DNA of 64,000 nt from Actinoplanes sp. M2I2 (GCF_023544445.1 NZ_JALPVJ010000002.1:496001-560000); one strand, 5' to 3'; positions 15,351 through 25,114 are shown, counted from the first letter of the stretch. The notes: generated from the sequence alone by a model not told the origin. Program-made: numbers and translations.

Positions 15351-16952
15351 CTAGCTGAACCAGTCGCCGTGGGTGTTCTGTGCCGATCCTGCCGCCGACC
15401 GGGTGGCCGCAGCCACCGGGGCGGGACGCGGCGGAATCGACGACGTGTCCCGGGCGAAGGTGGCGACGGCCGTCGCGACCGCGTCCGCGTTGGTGTCCAG
15501 CGCGAACGTGTTGACGTTGCCGACGAGCTTGTAGGCCCGCCGGAGCTGGGCGTACACGGCCGCGTCGGCGCCGTCGCGCTCAGGCATCAGGCTGTCGCAC
15601 GCCTGGTGGTAGCACGGGTCGTACTGCTGGCCCGCGACCCCGCCCCACTTGGCCACATCCTCCGCGGTCTTGACGACCTCGGCGCCGGTGAACAGCCCGC
15701 CGGCCGGGATGCCGGTCGCGATGAACGGCCCGTAGTCGGACCGGCCGGTGAAGTCCGACGGCGCGGTGGCCTGCCCGCGCTGGGCGAAGAACCGCTGGAA
15801 GACCGCCTCGATCTGCGCCGAACCGGCCGGTCCGGGCCCCGCGCCGGTCGCGTCCGAGTCGTCACCGTCGTACACGCCGAAGGTGTAGTTGGGGGAGCCG
15901 ATCATGTCGAAGTTCAGGTAGAGGGCGATCTTGGCCGCGTCGGCCTCGCTCAGGTTGTTCACGTAGAACGTCGAGCCGACCAGGTTGGCCTCCTCGGCGC
16001 CCCACCAGGCGAACCTGAGCTTGTTCTTGGTCTTCTGGTGCCGCATCTGCAGCGCGACCTCGAGGATGCCGGCGCTGCCGGTGCCGTTGTCGTTGATGCC
16101 CGGTCCCTCGGGCACGGAGTCCAGGTGGGCGCCGGACATGACGACCTCGTCCGGGTTGCCGTGGCGCGACTCGGCGATGACGTTCTCGGTCTGGCGCACC
16201 TCGGAAACGGTGTCGGTCGTGATCGTCACCGTCAGGCCCGCGGTGCCCGCGAACGCGACGCCCTGCGGGTACGAGACCCCGATCGCGGGAATGCCGACCG
16301 GCTCGCCCAGCGTGCCGGCGAAGAGGTCCTGACGGTCCGGCCCGGTCGTATCGCCCTGGTTCATGACGATGACGCCGGTTGCCCCGGCCGCCGCGGCGTT
16401 GGCCGCCTTCTGCCCGAACGGGCAGCTGCCCCGCTGTACGAGGGCGATGTTGCCGGCCACCCCGGTGAAGTCGGTCGCCTCGCACCCCGACGTGCTGGTG
16501 TTCGGCGTGCTCAGCTGCAGGTCGACGGGGACCACGAGGCCGGTCGCCGTGCCGCTGCCCGAGCAGTCGAGCACGTCGTAGTCCTCCTGGTCGACGTACG
16601 TGGCCGGGGTGGGCGCCGTCTGCGCGAAGGACGACCCGTTCTCCGTACAGAAATTGAACGTGAACGGCTGACGGGTCACCTTGTAGCCGGCCGCGCGCAT
16701 CAGGGTGGCGACGTAGTCGGCGCTGCGCTTGTAGCCCGGCGTCCCGGAGGCCCGCGTGTCACCGTTCAGGGACGCGATCGCCTGGAAGGCGACCAGGTGC
16801 CGCAGCACCCCGGCGAGCGTGACGGCCTTGGCCGGATCCTTGGCCCCGCCGTTGCCGGAGGCCTGCGCGGGACCGGCCGCGACGAAACCGCCGAGCAGAA
16901 CCGCCGCGGCGGCCGCGCCGCCCAGACGTCTTCGTAAAGATCGAGACACCAC
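15351..16952 (-). CDS. Secreted M28-family zinc aminopeptidase with PA domain
   Basis: A 533-residue exported peptidase. It has a Sec signal (SLRRRLGGAAAAAVLLGGFVAAGPAQAS). A protease-associated (PA) domain lies around residues 130-240 (NIALVQRGSCPFGQKAANAAAAGATGVIV). The M28 catalytic domain shows zinc ligands and catalytic acids in SGAHLDSVPEGPGINDNGTGSA, FAWWGAEEANLVGS, LNFDMIGSPNY and the late His of CYHQACDS. Homologues such as Streptomyces griseus aminopeptidase remove N-terminal hydrophobic residues from peptides. GTG 16952 is chosen because GGATGG lies 8 bases upstream and the signal peptide begins there. It is divergent from the haloperoxidase-like gene. Confidence 0.9.
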   Translation of the reverse strand: MVSRSLRRRLGGAAAAAVLLGGFVAAGPAQASGNGGAKDPAKAVTLAGVLRHLVAFQAIASLNGDTRASGTPGYKRSADYVATLMRAAGYKVTRQPFTFNFCTENGSSFAQTAPTPATYVDQEDYDVLDCSGSGTATGLVVPVDLQLSTPNTSTSGCEATDFTGVAGNIALVQRGSCPFGQKAANAAAAGATGVIVMNQGDTTGPDRQDLFAGTLGEPVGIPAIGVSYPQGVAFAGTAGLTVTITTDTVSEVRQTENVIAESRHGNPDEVVMSGAHLDSVPEGPGINDNGTGSAGILEVALQMRHQKTKNKLRFAWWGAEEANLVGSTFYVNNLSEADAAKIALYLNFDMIGSPNYTFGVYDGDDSDATGAGPGPAGSAQIEAVFQRFFAQRGQATAPSDFTGRSDYGPFIATGIPAGGLFTGAEVVKTAEDVAKWGGVAGQQYDPCYHQACDSLMPERDGADAAVYAQLRRAYKLVGNVNTFALDTNADAVATAVATFARDTSSIPPRPAPVAAATRSAAGSAQNTHGDWFS

Positions 16953-17153
16953 GATGTGTCCATCCTTTCCAGCGTTGTCGGTGAATATCCAGCAACCTAG
17001 ATCGCTCACCGTCGGTGCGGAACCGGTCACACGGCCACCACTCCCCGCCGGAACGGTCCAGCGGCCGCGGTCGGGCGGTGCCTGCTCATTGACGCCGATC
17101 GAGATGTCTGCGAAGAATCAAGGCACTGTCCAACCAGTAATCGGGGGATCCTG

Positions 17154-18491
17154 GTGAAAAGACGATCCATGCTGCGCGGTTCTCTGGCGCTCGGCCTCGC
17201 CACCGCCACCGGAGGCGCCGCCGCGGTGGCGGCGGCCCCGCGGGCGGCCTCGGCCGTACCGGCCGGCACCGATCACGTCATCCTGTGGAACGAGGCTCTG
17301 CGGCTCGCCTTCAGCCGCACCGATCTCGCTCCGGGGCCGCTCACCCGCAAAGCGGCCATCCTGAACGCCGCCATCTACGACACGGTCGTCTCGTTGCAGG
17401 GCAACTTCACGCCGTACCTCGGCCGGATTCCGAGAGAGCCGAACTACACCTACGACGTCGTGTCCAACATCGACGCCGCAGCCCGCGTCGTCCTGCCCCG
17501 GATCTTCCCGACTGTGGACTTCACCGCCTTCTACAACGAGGCGGCCAAGTACAAGCCGATCGGGAACCCCGGGCCGGAGGGCTTCAGCACGTCGGTGGGG
17601 GTCGCTGCGGCCCGGCGGATCCTGGCCGCCCGGGACGGTGACGGCTCGGACGACGACACTCCGTACGCCGACGGCACCGAGCCCGGGCAGTGGCGCCAGA
17701 CCGGCTCCGGCCCGGCCGCGACGCCCAACTGGGGAGGGGTCACGCCGTTCGTGCTGACCTCGGTGTCCCCGCTGCGGCCGCCGCCGCCCGGCGGGTTCAG
17801 CTCGCTGCCCGCCCTGCTGGCCAGTCCGGAGTACGCGGCCCAGGTCGACGAGGTGAAGTCGCTCGGCGCGGTCGACTCCACCACGCGCACCGCCGAGCAG
17901 ACGCGGATCGCCTTCTTCTGGGCCAACGACGTGGCCGGCACCTACAAGCCGCCGGGGCAGTTGCTGCGCCACACGTCGATCCTCGCCCTCGACAACAACC
18001 TGGAGTCCTACCAGGCGGCCCGGCTCTACACGATGGTCAGCCTGGCGATGGCCGACGCCGCCATCGCCGCCTGGGACGCCAAGTTCCGGACGCCCATCGA
18101 CCTGTGGCGGCCGGAGTCGGCGATCAGGCTGGCCGGCTCGGACGGCAACCCGGCCACCGTGGCCGACCCGGGCTGGCAGCCGCTGTCGGTGAACCGGAAC
18201 GGCGTCCGGTTCTCCCCGCCGTTCCCGGCCTACACCTCGGGGCACGCCACCTTCGCCGGGGCCTGGGCCGGAGTCATGAAGCGCTACTTCGGTACCGACA
18301 ATGTCACCTTCCGGGTCGACAGCGTCGACCCCAACGAGCAGCAGTACCGCACTTACACCTCGTTCTCCGCCGCGGCCGTCGAGAACGCCCGGAGCCGCGT
18401 CTATCTGGGCGTGCACTACCAGTGGGATGCCGACGCCGGGTTGTCCACGGGTGACGCGGTGGCGGCCCGGGTCTTCGCCCGGCTCGGCTGA
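17154..18491 (+). CDS. Vanadium-dependent haloperoxidase/PAP2-like exported protein
   Basis: A 445-residue protein. The N-terminus (KRRSMLRGSLALGLATATGGAAAVAAAPRAASA) is a Tat-type signal with twin Arg. The three vanadate/phosphate-binding motifs of the PAP2-haloperoxidase fold are present in order: K-x6-R in KFRTPIDLWRPESAI, the SGH segment in FPAYTSGHATFAGAW, and R-x4-H in ARSRVYLGVHYQWD. These enzymes oxidise halides with hydrogen peroxide or act as phosphatases; the choice cannot be made from motifs alone. The GTG start follows GGGGGATCCTG. A strong terminator follows the gene. Confidence 0.9.
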   Translation: MKRRSMLRGSLALGLATATGGAAAVAAAPRAASAVPAGTDHVILWNEALRLAFSRTDLAPGPLTRKAAILNAAIYDTVVSLQGNFTPYLGRIPREPNYTYDVVSNIDAAARVVLPRIFPTVDFTAFYNEAAKYKPIGNPGPEGFSTSVGVAAARRILAARDGDGSDDDTPYADGTEPGQWRQTGSGPAATPNWGGVTPFVLTSVSPLRPPPPGGFSSLPALLASPEYAAQVDEVKSLGAVDSTTRTAEQTRIAFFWANDVAGTYKPPGQLLRHTSILALDNNLESYQAARLYTMVSLAMADAAIAAWDAKFRTPIDLWRPESAIRLAGSDGNPATVADPGWQPLSVNRNGVRFSPPFPAYTSGHATFAGAWAGVMKRYFGTDNVTFRVDSVDPNEQQYRTYTSFSAAAVENARSRVYLGVHYQWDADAGLSTGDAVAARVFARLG

Positions 18492-18499
18492 GCGGCACG

Positions 18500-18533
18500 G
18501 GGCAGCCCGGAAAGCGGGTTTTCCGGGCTGCCC
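18500..18533. terminator. Strong hairpin terminator
   Basis: GGGCAGCCCGGAAA (18500-18513) pairs perfectly with TTTCCGGGCTGCCC (18520-18533) across a 6-base loop, just after the haloperoxidase-like gene. Confidence 0.8.
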
Positions 18534-18608
18534 GACCGTGTCTTCCCTAGGATGGAACGGACCGCCCCCCGGTCCCATTGACACGTCAGCCGACGGGCGG
18601 GGGCTTCG

Positions 18609-21600
18609 ATGACGCTTGCTGTGGTCACGTCGGCGTACGTGGTGATCTTCGCGTGGATGGGATACCGCTATCTGCGGCGGGCCGACCCGTTGCTGCGCGA
18701 CGTGATGTGGATGTTCGCGTGCGTGGCGATGCTGTTCGTCCTCGGCGTGATCCGCGTGTTCGGCGGGTCCCCGCCGGGCGTCGTGATGGGTGTGTTCGTG
18801 GCCCTGCTGCTGGCCAAACCCGTGTTCACGCTCCGGCTGGTCGCCCGGTTGCGGCCGGTCCGGGCCTGGGTGCTGCCCGCGGCGACCGGCGCGTGGGCGA
18901 TCAGCGCGCTGCCGGTGGTGCTGTCGTCGACGGCGGTGCTGCCCCGTCCGACGGTCTGGCCGGCTGCCGGGGTCTTCTTCTGCCTGGAAGCCCTGGCCGC
19001 CTGGCTGCTCGCCGCCCAGGCCCGCCGCCGCGGCGGCGCCGCCCGGGTCCGGCTCGGGCTGGCCGCCTCCGCCACCGCCCTGTTCGGCGTGGCGTTGCTC
19101 GTCTCCGCCGTCGGCCGGTCGACGGCGGTGCACTCCCGGGTTCTGGCCCTGATCGCGGGACTGCTCTACCTGCTGGCCTTCGTGCCGCCGCGCCGGCTCC
19201 GGCGGGCCTGGTCGATGCGGACCGCGTACGCCACGAGCCAGCAGTTGCTGACGCTGCCGCCGGACGCGCCGGCGGCCGAGACGTGGCGGCGCTACTGCTA
19301 CGGCGCCGGTCAGGTGCTGGGGGCCGACCTGACCGCGGTGTTCCTGCCCGCCACACCCGGCCACCTTCAGGTCCTCGCCCAGACCGACCGTCCGCTCCTC
19401 CCGCACGAGGTCACCGACCAGGACGTCGACCGCCTCCTCGCCGATCCCGGCACGTTCGACGCGCTGGCCGGGTGGACGGACCCGCCGGCCGTCGCCGTTG
19501 AGCTGGCCCGGGCCAGCAACACGCGGTATGTCACCGCGACCCCGATCGCCACGCCGGACGGCCGGGGCGCGCTGGTCATGCTCAACCGCTACCGCACCCT
19601 CTTCGCCGACGACGACATCGCGTTGCTGACCGAGCTGGCCGACCAGGCGGCCGCCCTGGCCCGCCGCGCGACGCTGCTGACCGAGCGGGAACGGCTGGCC
19701 GTGATCGTGGACTCCTCGCCCGACGCCATCGTCGGCCGGACCCTGGACGGGGTGGTCACCAGCTGGAACGCCGGCGCCGAGGCCCTGTACGGATATGCGG
19801 CGGCCGAGGTCCTGGGCCGCGACGTCGCCGTGATCTTCCTGCCCGGACAGGAGCAGGCGGAGCAGGAGCTGGTCCGGCGGGTCGCCGCCGGTGAGCGCGT
19901 CGAACAGGACCACGTCCGGCGGCGCCACAAGGACGGCCGGACCGTCACCGTCGAGCTGACCCTGTCACCGATCACCGACCCGGCCGGGCAGGTCACCGGG
20001 GTCGCCGGCATCTCCCGCGACATCAGCGAACGCCGGCGGGCCGAGCTCATGTTCCACCGGCTGCTGGAAGCGGCGCCGGACGCCATGGTCGGCGTGACCC
20101 GGGACGGCACCATCACCCTGATCAACGCCCAGACGGAGCGAGTCTTCGGATATCGGCGCGACGAGCTGATCGGGCGCAACGTCGACATCCTGGTCCCCGA
20201 GCGGTTCCGCGCCGCCCATCCCCGGCAGCGCGCCCACTATTTCGCCGACCCCCGGACCCGGCAACTGGGCGGCGGCAACTCGCTCGCCGCGGTCCGCAAG
20301 GACGGCTCCGAGTTCCCCGCCGAGATCAGCCTCTCGGCGCTGGAGACCGACCAGGGCCTGATCGTGTCGGCCGCCATCCGCGACGTCACCGACCGCGTGA
20401 TCGCCCAGGCCGAACGCGAGCGGCTGATCGCCCAGGCCGAACGGGACGCGTCGGAACGGCGGCTGCAGCACACCCGCCGGCTGGAGAGCCTGGGTCAGCT
20501 GGCCGGCGGTGTCGCGCACGACTTCAACAACATCCTGGCCATCATCCGCAACTACACCGAGCTGGTGCTCGACACCCTGGACGGCGACCAGCCCTCGGTC
20601 GCCGACACCGCCGCCGCCCGCGACGACCTGCGCCAGATCGGCCACGCCGCCGAGCGGGCCACCGGGCTGACCAAGCAACTGCTGGCCTTCGGCCGCCGCG
20701 ACGTCACCCAGGCCCAGGTGCTCGATCTCAACCACGTGATCGGCGACGTCGAGCAGATGCTGCGCCGGACGCTCGGCGAGCACATCCACCTGATCACCCA
20801 CCTGGACCGCGAGTTGCCGACCGTGCACGCGGACCCCGGGCAGCTCGAGCAGATCCTGGTCAACCTGGCGGTCAACGCGCGGGACGCGATGCCCGGCGGC
20901 GGCACCCTGTCGATCGACACCAGCCACGCCGACCTCGGCCCCGACGACGTCGCCAACTACCACTTGCGTCCGGGCCGGTACGTACGACTACGGGTCAGCG
21001 ACACCGGCGCCGGCATGCCGCCCGACGTGATCGAACGCGCCTTCGAACCCTTCTACACCACCAAGCCCCGGGGCGCGGGGACCGGGCTGGGGCTGGCCAC
21101 CGTCTACGGCATCGCCACCGCCGCCGGGGGTGACGTGCATCTGTACTCCGAGGTCGGCATCGGCACCACCGTCACGATGCTGCTGCCGGCCACCGATCAG
21201 CCCGTCGCCTCCGGGGGCGACCGGCGGGCGGAGGCCCAGCCGGCACCGCGGGCGGCGGCCAACGAGACGATCCTCATGGTCGAGGACGAGGCCGCCCTGC
21301 GCCACAGCACGTCCCGGATCCTCACCCGGGCCGGCTATCAGGTGCTGGCTGCCGACGGCGGGGCCCAGGCCCTCCAGCTCGCCCAGACCCATCCCGGCCG
21401 GATCGACCTGCTGCTGACCGACGTGATCATGCCGAAGATGGTCGGGAACGAGGTGGCCGCGCGGTTCTCGGCTCTCCGGCCCGGCGTGCCCGTGCTGTAC
21501 ATGTCCGGATACGCCGAACCGGTGCTGACCGACAATGGGACCCTGCCCGACGGTGTCGTCATGGTCGAGAAGCCGTTCACCAGCGCCGAGCTGCTGGGCC

Positions 21601-21668
21601 GGGTCGACAGCATCCTGCGCCGGTCCGCCAGCGCTGGCGGAGCACGGCGAGGCCGGGCGGACGCGTGA
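18609..21668 (+). CDS. Hybrid sensor histidine kinase: membrane domain-GAF-PAS-PAS-HisKA-HATPase-REC
   Basis: A 1019-residue signalling protein. About six or seven membrane helices cover the first ~200 residues. A GAF-like domain (ETWRRYCYGAGQVLGADLTAVFLP) precedes two PAS domains (VIVDSSPDAIVGRTLDGVVTSW and LLEAAPDAMVGVTRDGTITLI). The phosphoacceptor is His in GGVAHDFNNILA (non-orthodox HisKA type). The ATP-binding domain has NLAVNARDAMPGGG, DTGAGMPPDV and GAGTGLGLATVYG. A C-terminal receiver has the acidic pocket (MVEDEAA), phospho-Asp in LLLTDVIMPK and Lys in VMVEKPF. No separate regulator is adjacent, so output probably goes through phosphorelay to an unlinked protein. Confidence 0.92.
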   Translation: MTLAVVTSAYVVIFAWMGYRYLRRADPLLRDVMWMFACVAMLFVLGVIRVFGGSPPGVVMGVFVALLLAKPVFTLRLVARLRPVRAWVLPAATGAWAISALPVVLSSTAVLPRPTVWPAAGVFFCLEALAAWLLAAQARRRGGAARVRLGLAASATALFGVALLVSAVGRSTAVHSRVLALIAGLLYLLAFVPPRRLRRAWSMRTAYATSQQLLTLPPDAPAAETWRRYCYGAGQVLGADLTAVFLPATPGHLQVLAQTDRPLLPHEVTDQDVDRLLADPGTFDALAGWTDPPAVAVELARASNTRYVTATPIATPDGRGALVMLNRYRTLFADDDIALLTELADQAAALARRATLLTERERLAVIVDSSPDAIVGRTLDGVVTSWNAGAEALYGYAAAEVLGRDVAVIFLPGQEQAEQELVRRVAAGERVEQDHVRRRHKDGRTVTVELTLSPITDPAGQVTGVAGISRDISERRRAELMFHRLLEAAPDAMVGVTRDGTITLINAQTERVFGYRRDELIGRNVDILVPERFRAAHPRQRAHYFADPRTRQLGGGNSLAAVRKDGSEFPAEISLSALETDQGLIVSAAIRDVTDRVIAQAERERLIAQAERDASERRLQHTRRLESLGQLAGGVAHDFNNILAIIRNYTELVLDTLDGDQPSVADTAAARDDLRQIGHAAERATGLTKQLLAFGRRDVTQAQVLDLNHVIGDVEQMLRRTLGEHIHLITHLDRELPTVHADPGQLEQILVNLAVNARDAMPGGGTLSIDTSHADLGPDDVANYHLRPGRYVRLRVSDTGAGMPPDVIERAFEPFYTTKPRGAGTGLGLATVYGIATAAGGDVHLYSEVGIGTTVTMLLPATDQPVASGGDRRAEAQPAPRAAANETILMVEDEAALRHSTSRILTRAGYQVLAADGGAQALQLAQTHPGRIDLLLTDVIMPKMVGNEVAARFSALRPGVPVLYMSGYAEPVLTDNGTLPDGVVMVEKPFTSAELLGRVDSILRRSASAGGARRGRADA

Positions 21669-21670
21669 AG

Positions 21671-21842
21671 GCGAGCGCCTGATTCGGGGTGTGAGCCGGG
21701 CCGCGGCGTGGCCCAGCCGCCGCCTGGCCGCACGCCGGGATCACCCAGATACAACACCGGTATCCGGGCGATCCCGGCGCACACCCAGACGACACCTGGA
21801 CCGCACCGCGGCTCGACCCTCACCCCGAATCAGGCGCTCGCG
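21671..21842. repeat. 172-bp near-palindromic element with 21-bp perfect terminal inverted repeats (MITE-like)
   Basis: Bases 21671-21691 (GCGAGCGCCTGATTCGGGGT plus G) recur exactly inverted at 21822-21842. The interior also pairs: 21737-21752 with 21760-21775 match at 14 of 16 positions, extended by CGCCGG/CCGGCG arms. The element starts 2 bp after the kinase stop and ends 15 bp before the convergent fasciclin gene. It has no gene of its own and no clear target duplication. It may be a MITE or a very large bidirectional terminator. Confidence 0.75.
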
Positions 21843-21857
21843 CCCGCCCGGTGCCGG

Positions 21858-22511
21858 TCAGGGGAGGTTGATCGGGCGCAGGACCCGGTCGATGCCGTGC
21901 GCGATCTGACGGTTGCCCTTGTTGATGTCGAACCGGACGATCCGCGGGTCGCGGTCGCTGCGGTCGGCGTCGATCAGCTTGACGCGCTTGTGCCAGTGGC
22001 CGTAGACGTCGACCTTGACCGAGGAGCCGGCCGCGGTCTTGAGCTTGGCTCCGTCGGACTTCAGCGCCGCCTTGCGGTTGATCGTGGCGCCGGGCACGAC
22101 GTGGTAGAGCAGGATCGACTCGACGGTGTTGATGCCGAGCCCGGCCACGGCCGTGAAGGCCTTCTTCTCGCTGGGCAGGCGCTTGGTGTGCTGGATGTCG
22201 GCGACCAGCACCTGGAAGGCGCGGTCGTTCGGGACGAAGGCGGTGAGCGCCGTCTTGCCGTCGGTCAGCACGCCGACCTTGCTGGACGGCTTGGCCTTGA
22301 GCACGGCCAGCACGGCCGCGGTCAGGACGTCGTAGTCATGGCCGTTACGGTCGAAGCCGCTCTTGTCGGCCGTGAGCACGGCGGCGAGCGACTTGGTGCC
22401 CAGCGGCTTGGTCTTGCCGTGGGCACTGGCCGGGGCCGCGCCGAGGGCGGAGGTGACCAGGGCGGCGGTCGCCACGGCGGCGGCCCGCTGGCCGAGTCGG
22501 GTGATCCTCAT
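21858..22511 (-). CDS. Secreted fasciclin (FAS1) domain protein
   Basis: A 217-residue protein with a Sec signal peptide (MRITRLGQRAAAVATAALVTSALGAAPASA) and one FAS1 domain. The H1 and H2 boxes appear as TALTAFVPNDRAFQVL and INTVESILLYHVVPGATI, and the domain ends RQIAHGIDRVLRPINLP. FAS1 domains mediate adhesion or carbohydrate and protein binding on the cell surface; mycobacterial MPT70/MPT83 are examples. The start at 22511 begins the signal peptide; an in-frame start at 22586 adds unlikely residues. It converges on the histidine kinase across the palindromic element. Confidence 0.9.
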   Translation of the reverse strand: MRITRLGQRAAAVATAALVTSALGAAPASAHGKTKPLGTKSLAAVLTADKSGFDRNGHDYDVLTAAVLAVLKAKPSSKVGVLTDGKTALTAFVPNDRAFQVLVADIQHTKRLPSEKKAFTAVAGLGINTVESILLYHVVPGATINRKAALKSDGAKLKTAAGSSVKVDVYGHWHKRVKLIDADRSDRDPRIVRFDINKGNRQIAHGIDRVLRPINLP

Positions 22512-22712
22512 GTTGTGCGTCCTTCCGGTACGGGTGACGGCTCCACTGCCCCCACCACCCCGTCCTTCGTCCGGGACGCCGGTCATGGATGCACCCGGAC
22601 GGCTCCGGTTCCGCCGGCCGTCATGGGCGACGCTGAAGTCCCACGCCGACGGTCGATTTCCCGTACGGCTTGACGGCTGATCGTGGCCCCGGCCGGACCG
22701 GCGTCCGGATCG

Positions 22713-24158
22713 TCAGGCCCGGGCCGGGACCGCGTCGGCCTCGTCGATCAGGTCGGCCGCCGTGCGCTCGGCCGTGGCCCGGGCCCGGCGTCCCGTGGTG
22801 ACCACGCCGAGGGTGAGCACGGACAGGCCGCACCCGACGACGATCCACCAGCCGGCGTGGCTGGCCGCGGCGAAGCCGGCCGCCGACGGGCCGGACACGC
22901 CGGACACGACCGCCGCCCCGATCACCGCGACGCCGAGCGAGCCTCCCACCTGCCGCGAGGTCGACGCGATGGCCGCCGCGACGCCGGCCTGGGCCCGCGG
23001 CATGCCGGCGACCGCGGTGTTCGTGATCGGGGCGTTGACCAGCCCGAACCCGATGCCGAAGAGCAGATAGCAGCCGATCAGCAGCGCGTCCGGGGTGGTC
23101 GCGGTGAGGCGGGTGAGCGGCAGCATCGCCAGCGTCATCGCGCTCCCGGCCAGGATCAACGGCAGCCGGGCCCCGCGTGCGGCGACCAGCCGGCCCGACA
23201 ACGGCGCGAACACCGCGGTCATGGCGGCCATGGGCAGCGTGTAGAGGCCGGCGTGCAGGGCTGACAGTCCCCGGGCGTCCTGCAGATAGAGGGTGTTGAG
23301 GAACAGGAACCCGGCCAGCGCCCCGAACGCCGACACGGCGATGACCGTGGCTCCGCTGAACGGGATGCTGCGGAAGAAACGCAGGTCCAGAAGCGGCTCG
23401 TCGCGCCGGGCCTCGTACCGCAGCAGGAAGGCCAGCGCGGCCGCGCCGAGCACGAAACACCCGACGATCTCGGCCGACCCCCAGCCCGTGCCCGGGCCCT
23501 CGATGATCCCGTACGTCACCGAGGCCAGCACCAGGAGAACGAGCACCTGACCGACGGGGTCGATGCGGCGCGGCCGCGGCGCGCGCGACTCGGGGACGTA
23601 CAGGGCGGTCAGCACGACCGCCGCCACCCCCACCGGGACGTTGATCCAGAAGATGGACCGCCAGCCCAGCGTCTCGACCAGGACCCCGCCCAGCACCGGC
23701 CCGAGCGCCATGCTGAGGCCGACCACGCCGCCCCACACGCCGATGGCCCGGGCCCGCTCGCGCGGCTCGGTGAACGTGTTCGTGATGATCGACATGGCCA
23801 CCGGGTTGAGCATCGACCCGCCGACCGCCTGGATCATCCGGAAGACGATCAGCCAGCCCAGCCCCGGCGCCACGCTGCACAACAGCGACCCGACGGTGAA
23901 AAGCACCAGCCCGGTCTGGAACGTGCGGCGGCGGCCCACCCGGTCGGCCGTGCTGCCGGCCAGGATCAGCAGGCTGGCCAGCACCAGCGTGTACGCGTCG
24001 ATGACCCACTGCAGCCCCGACACCGACGTGTCCAGGTCGGTACGCAGCGACGGCAGCGCGATGTTGACGATGGTGTTGTCCAAGCCGACGATCAGCAGGC
24101 TCAGGCAGCAGATGGCCAGCACGAGCGCACGCCGGCGAGGACTGAGTTCGGGCATCAT
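22713..24158 (-). CDS. MFS drug exporter, DHA2 (EmrB/QacA) family, 14 helices
   Basis: A 481-residue efflux pump. The signature LDNTIVNIALPSLRTDLD in helix 1 and the motif-C-like region GVVGLSMALGPVLGGVLVETLGWRSIFWINVP identify a 14-helix proton antiporter of the DHA2 family. Near the end, VAGMPRAQAGVAAAIASTSRQVGGSLGVAVIGA is the usual late motif. It exports hydrophobic drugs or endogenous metabolites. The start is ATG 24158 or 24155; there is no clear Shine-Dalgarno, but TAGATAAGAAT just upstream could be a -10. It lies 46 bp downstream of the MmyB-type regulator on the same strand, so both may respond to the same ligand. Confidence 0.92.
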   Translation of the reverse strand: MMPELSPRRRALVLAICCLSLLIVGLDNTIVNIALPSLRTDLDTSVSGLQWVIDAYTLVLASLLILAGSTADRVGRRRTFQTGLVLFTVGSLLCSVAPGLGWLIVFRMIQAVGGSMLNPVAMSIITNTFTEPRERARAIGVWGGVVGLSMALGPVLGGVLVETLGWRSIFWINVPVGVAAVVLTALYVPESRAPRPRRIDPVGQVLVLLVLASVTYGIIEGPGTGWGSAEIVGCFVLGAAALAFLLRYEARRDEPLLDLRFFRSIPFSGATVIAVSAFGALAGFLFLNTLYLQDARGLSALHAGLYTLPMAAMTAVFAPLSGRLVAARGARLPLILAGSAMTLAMLPLTRLTATTPDALLIGCYLLFGIGFGLVNAPITNTAVAGMPRAQAGVAAAIASTSRQVGGSLGVAVIGAAVVSGVSGPSAAGFAAASHAGWWIVVGCGLSVLTLGVVTTGRRARATAERTAADLIDEADAVPARA

Positions 24159-24204
24159 TGCATTCTTATCTACCCTCGAACCGCCCGGGCCGCCCGTGTC
24201 GTCG

Positions 24205-25068
24205 TCAGTTCTTCCGGTCACTCGCCGGCCGGGCCGCCGTCGTCAGCCGGGCGAGGCGGCCGGCGTCCGGCGTGCCCGGCGCGGGGGAGTAGACGACGAT
24301 CCGCATGTCACAGCCGGGGACCTGGAGGACGTCGCCGTCCAGGACGATCAAGCCGACATCCGGGTGGTCGACGTGCTTGCGCATCCCCCGGTAGCGGGCG
24401 GGACGGGCCGCCGTCCAGCGTTCGGCGAACTCGGGGCTGGTCTCGTGCAGGGCGGTGACGAGATCGGCCAGCTCGGCGTCGTCGGGGTGCTCGAGGTAGG
24501 CCACCCGCAGATCGCCCACGATGGCGTCGCGGTAGGTGTCGTCCTCGCCGGGGTCGATCCACACGCGCGAGCTGGGCTGTGTCATCTCGAACCAGACGAC
24601 GTTGCGCGCCCGCCCCGTCAGCGCCGTCGAATCGCCCAGCAACGCCGTCCAGGCGTCATTCCAGCGCAGCAGCCACCAGTCGGCCGAGTACACCGCGACC
24701 GGCCACTCCCGCAGCCGGGTGACCATCCGTTCGACGCTGTCAGGGACCACCCGGGTCACGGACCCGGTCGCCGGGGCGAGACCGGCGGCCCGGTGCAGCA
24801 GGGCGGAATCGTCCGCGTCGAGACGCAATGCCCGCGACAGCGCGGCGACCACGGGCGCCGAGGGCCGGGCGGCGCGCCCCTGCTCGAGCTGGACGAGGTA
24901 GTCCACGGAGACGCCGGCCAGCATGGCCAGCTCTTCCCGGCGCAGGCCCGGAGCCCGCCGGGCGGTGACTGCCGGGCCGGTGAGCGCGAAGTCGCAGCTG
25001 TCCCGGAACTCGCGCAACAGCGTGCCCAGGCCCGGCGCTCGTACCGGCCTGGTCCTGCGGTCCACCAC
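24205..25068 (-). CDS. XRE-family regulator with MmyB-like ligand-binding domain
   Basis: A 287-residue regulator. The N-terminal helix-turn-helix reads RRAPGLRREELAMLAGVSVDYLVQLEQGRAARPSAPVVAALSRALRL. The C-terminal part (VYSADWWLLRWNDAWTALLGD, RNVVWFEM, EFAERWTAARPARYRGMRKHVDHPDVG) is the MmyB-like domain, a PAS-like fold reported to bind fatty acids. Tandem GTGs at 25068 and 25065 lie 6-9 bases after TACGAT, so the mRNA is probably leaderless. It is divergent from an SDR gene, with an operator-like dyad between them, and precedes the exporter gene. Divergent SDR partners are common for this regulator class. Confidence 0.92.
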   Translation of the reverse strand: MVDRRTRPVRAPGLGTLLREFRDSCDFALTGPAVTARRAPGLRREELAMLAGVSVDYLVQLEQGRAARPSAPVVAALSRALRLDADDSALLHRAAGLAPATGSVTRVVPDSVERMVTRLREWPVAVYSADWWLLRWNDAWTALLGDSTALTGRARNVVWFEMTQPSSRVWIDPGEDDTYRDAIVGDLRVAYLEHPDDAELADLVTALHETSPEFAERWTAARPARYRGMRKHVDHPDVGLIVLDGDVLQVPGCDMRIVVYSPAPGTPDAGRLARLTTAARPASDRKN

Positions 25069-25114
25069 CCGGTCATCGTATCGGGCCGCGGGCGCCGGAC
25101 GGCCCGACGCCGTG

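Noticed and set aside
17118-19928. 936-codon minus-strand frame across the haloperoxidase and kinase genes
   Set aside because: It crosses two well-supported genes and a terminator and has no recognisable domain.
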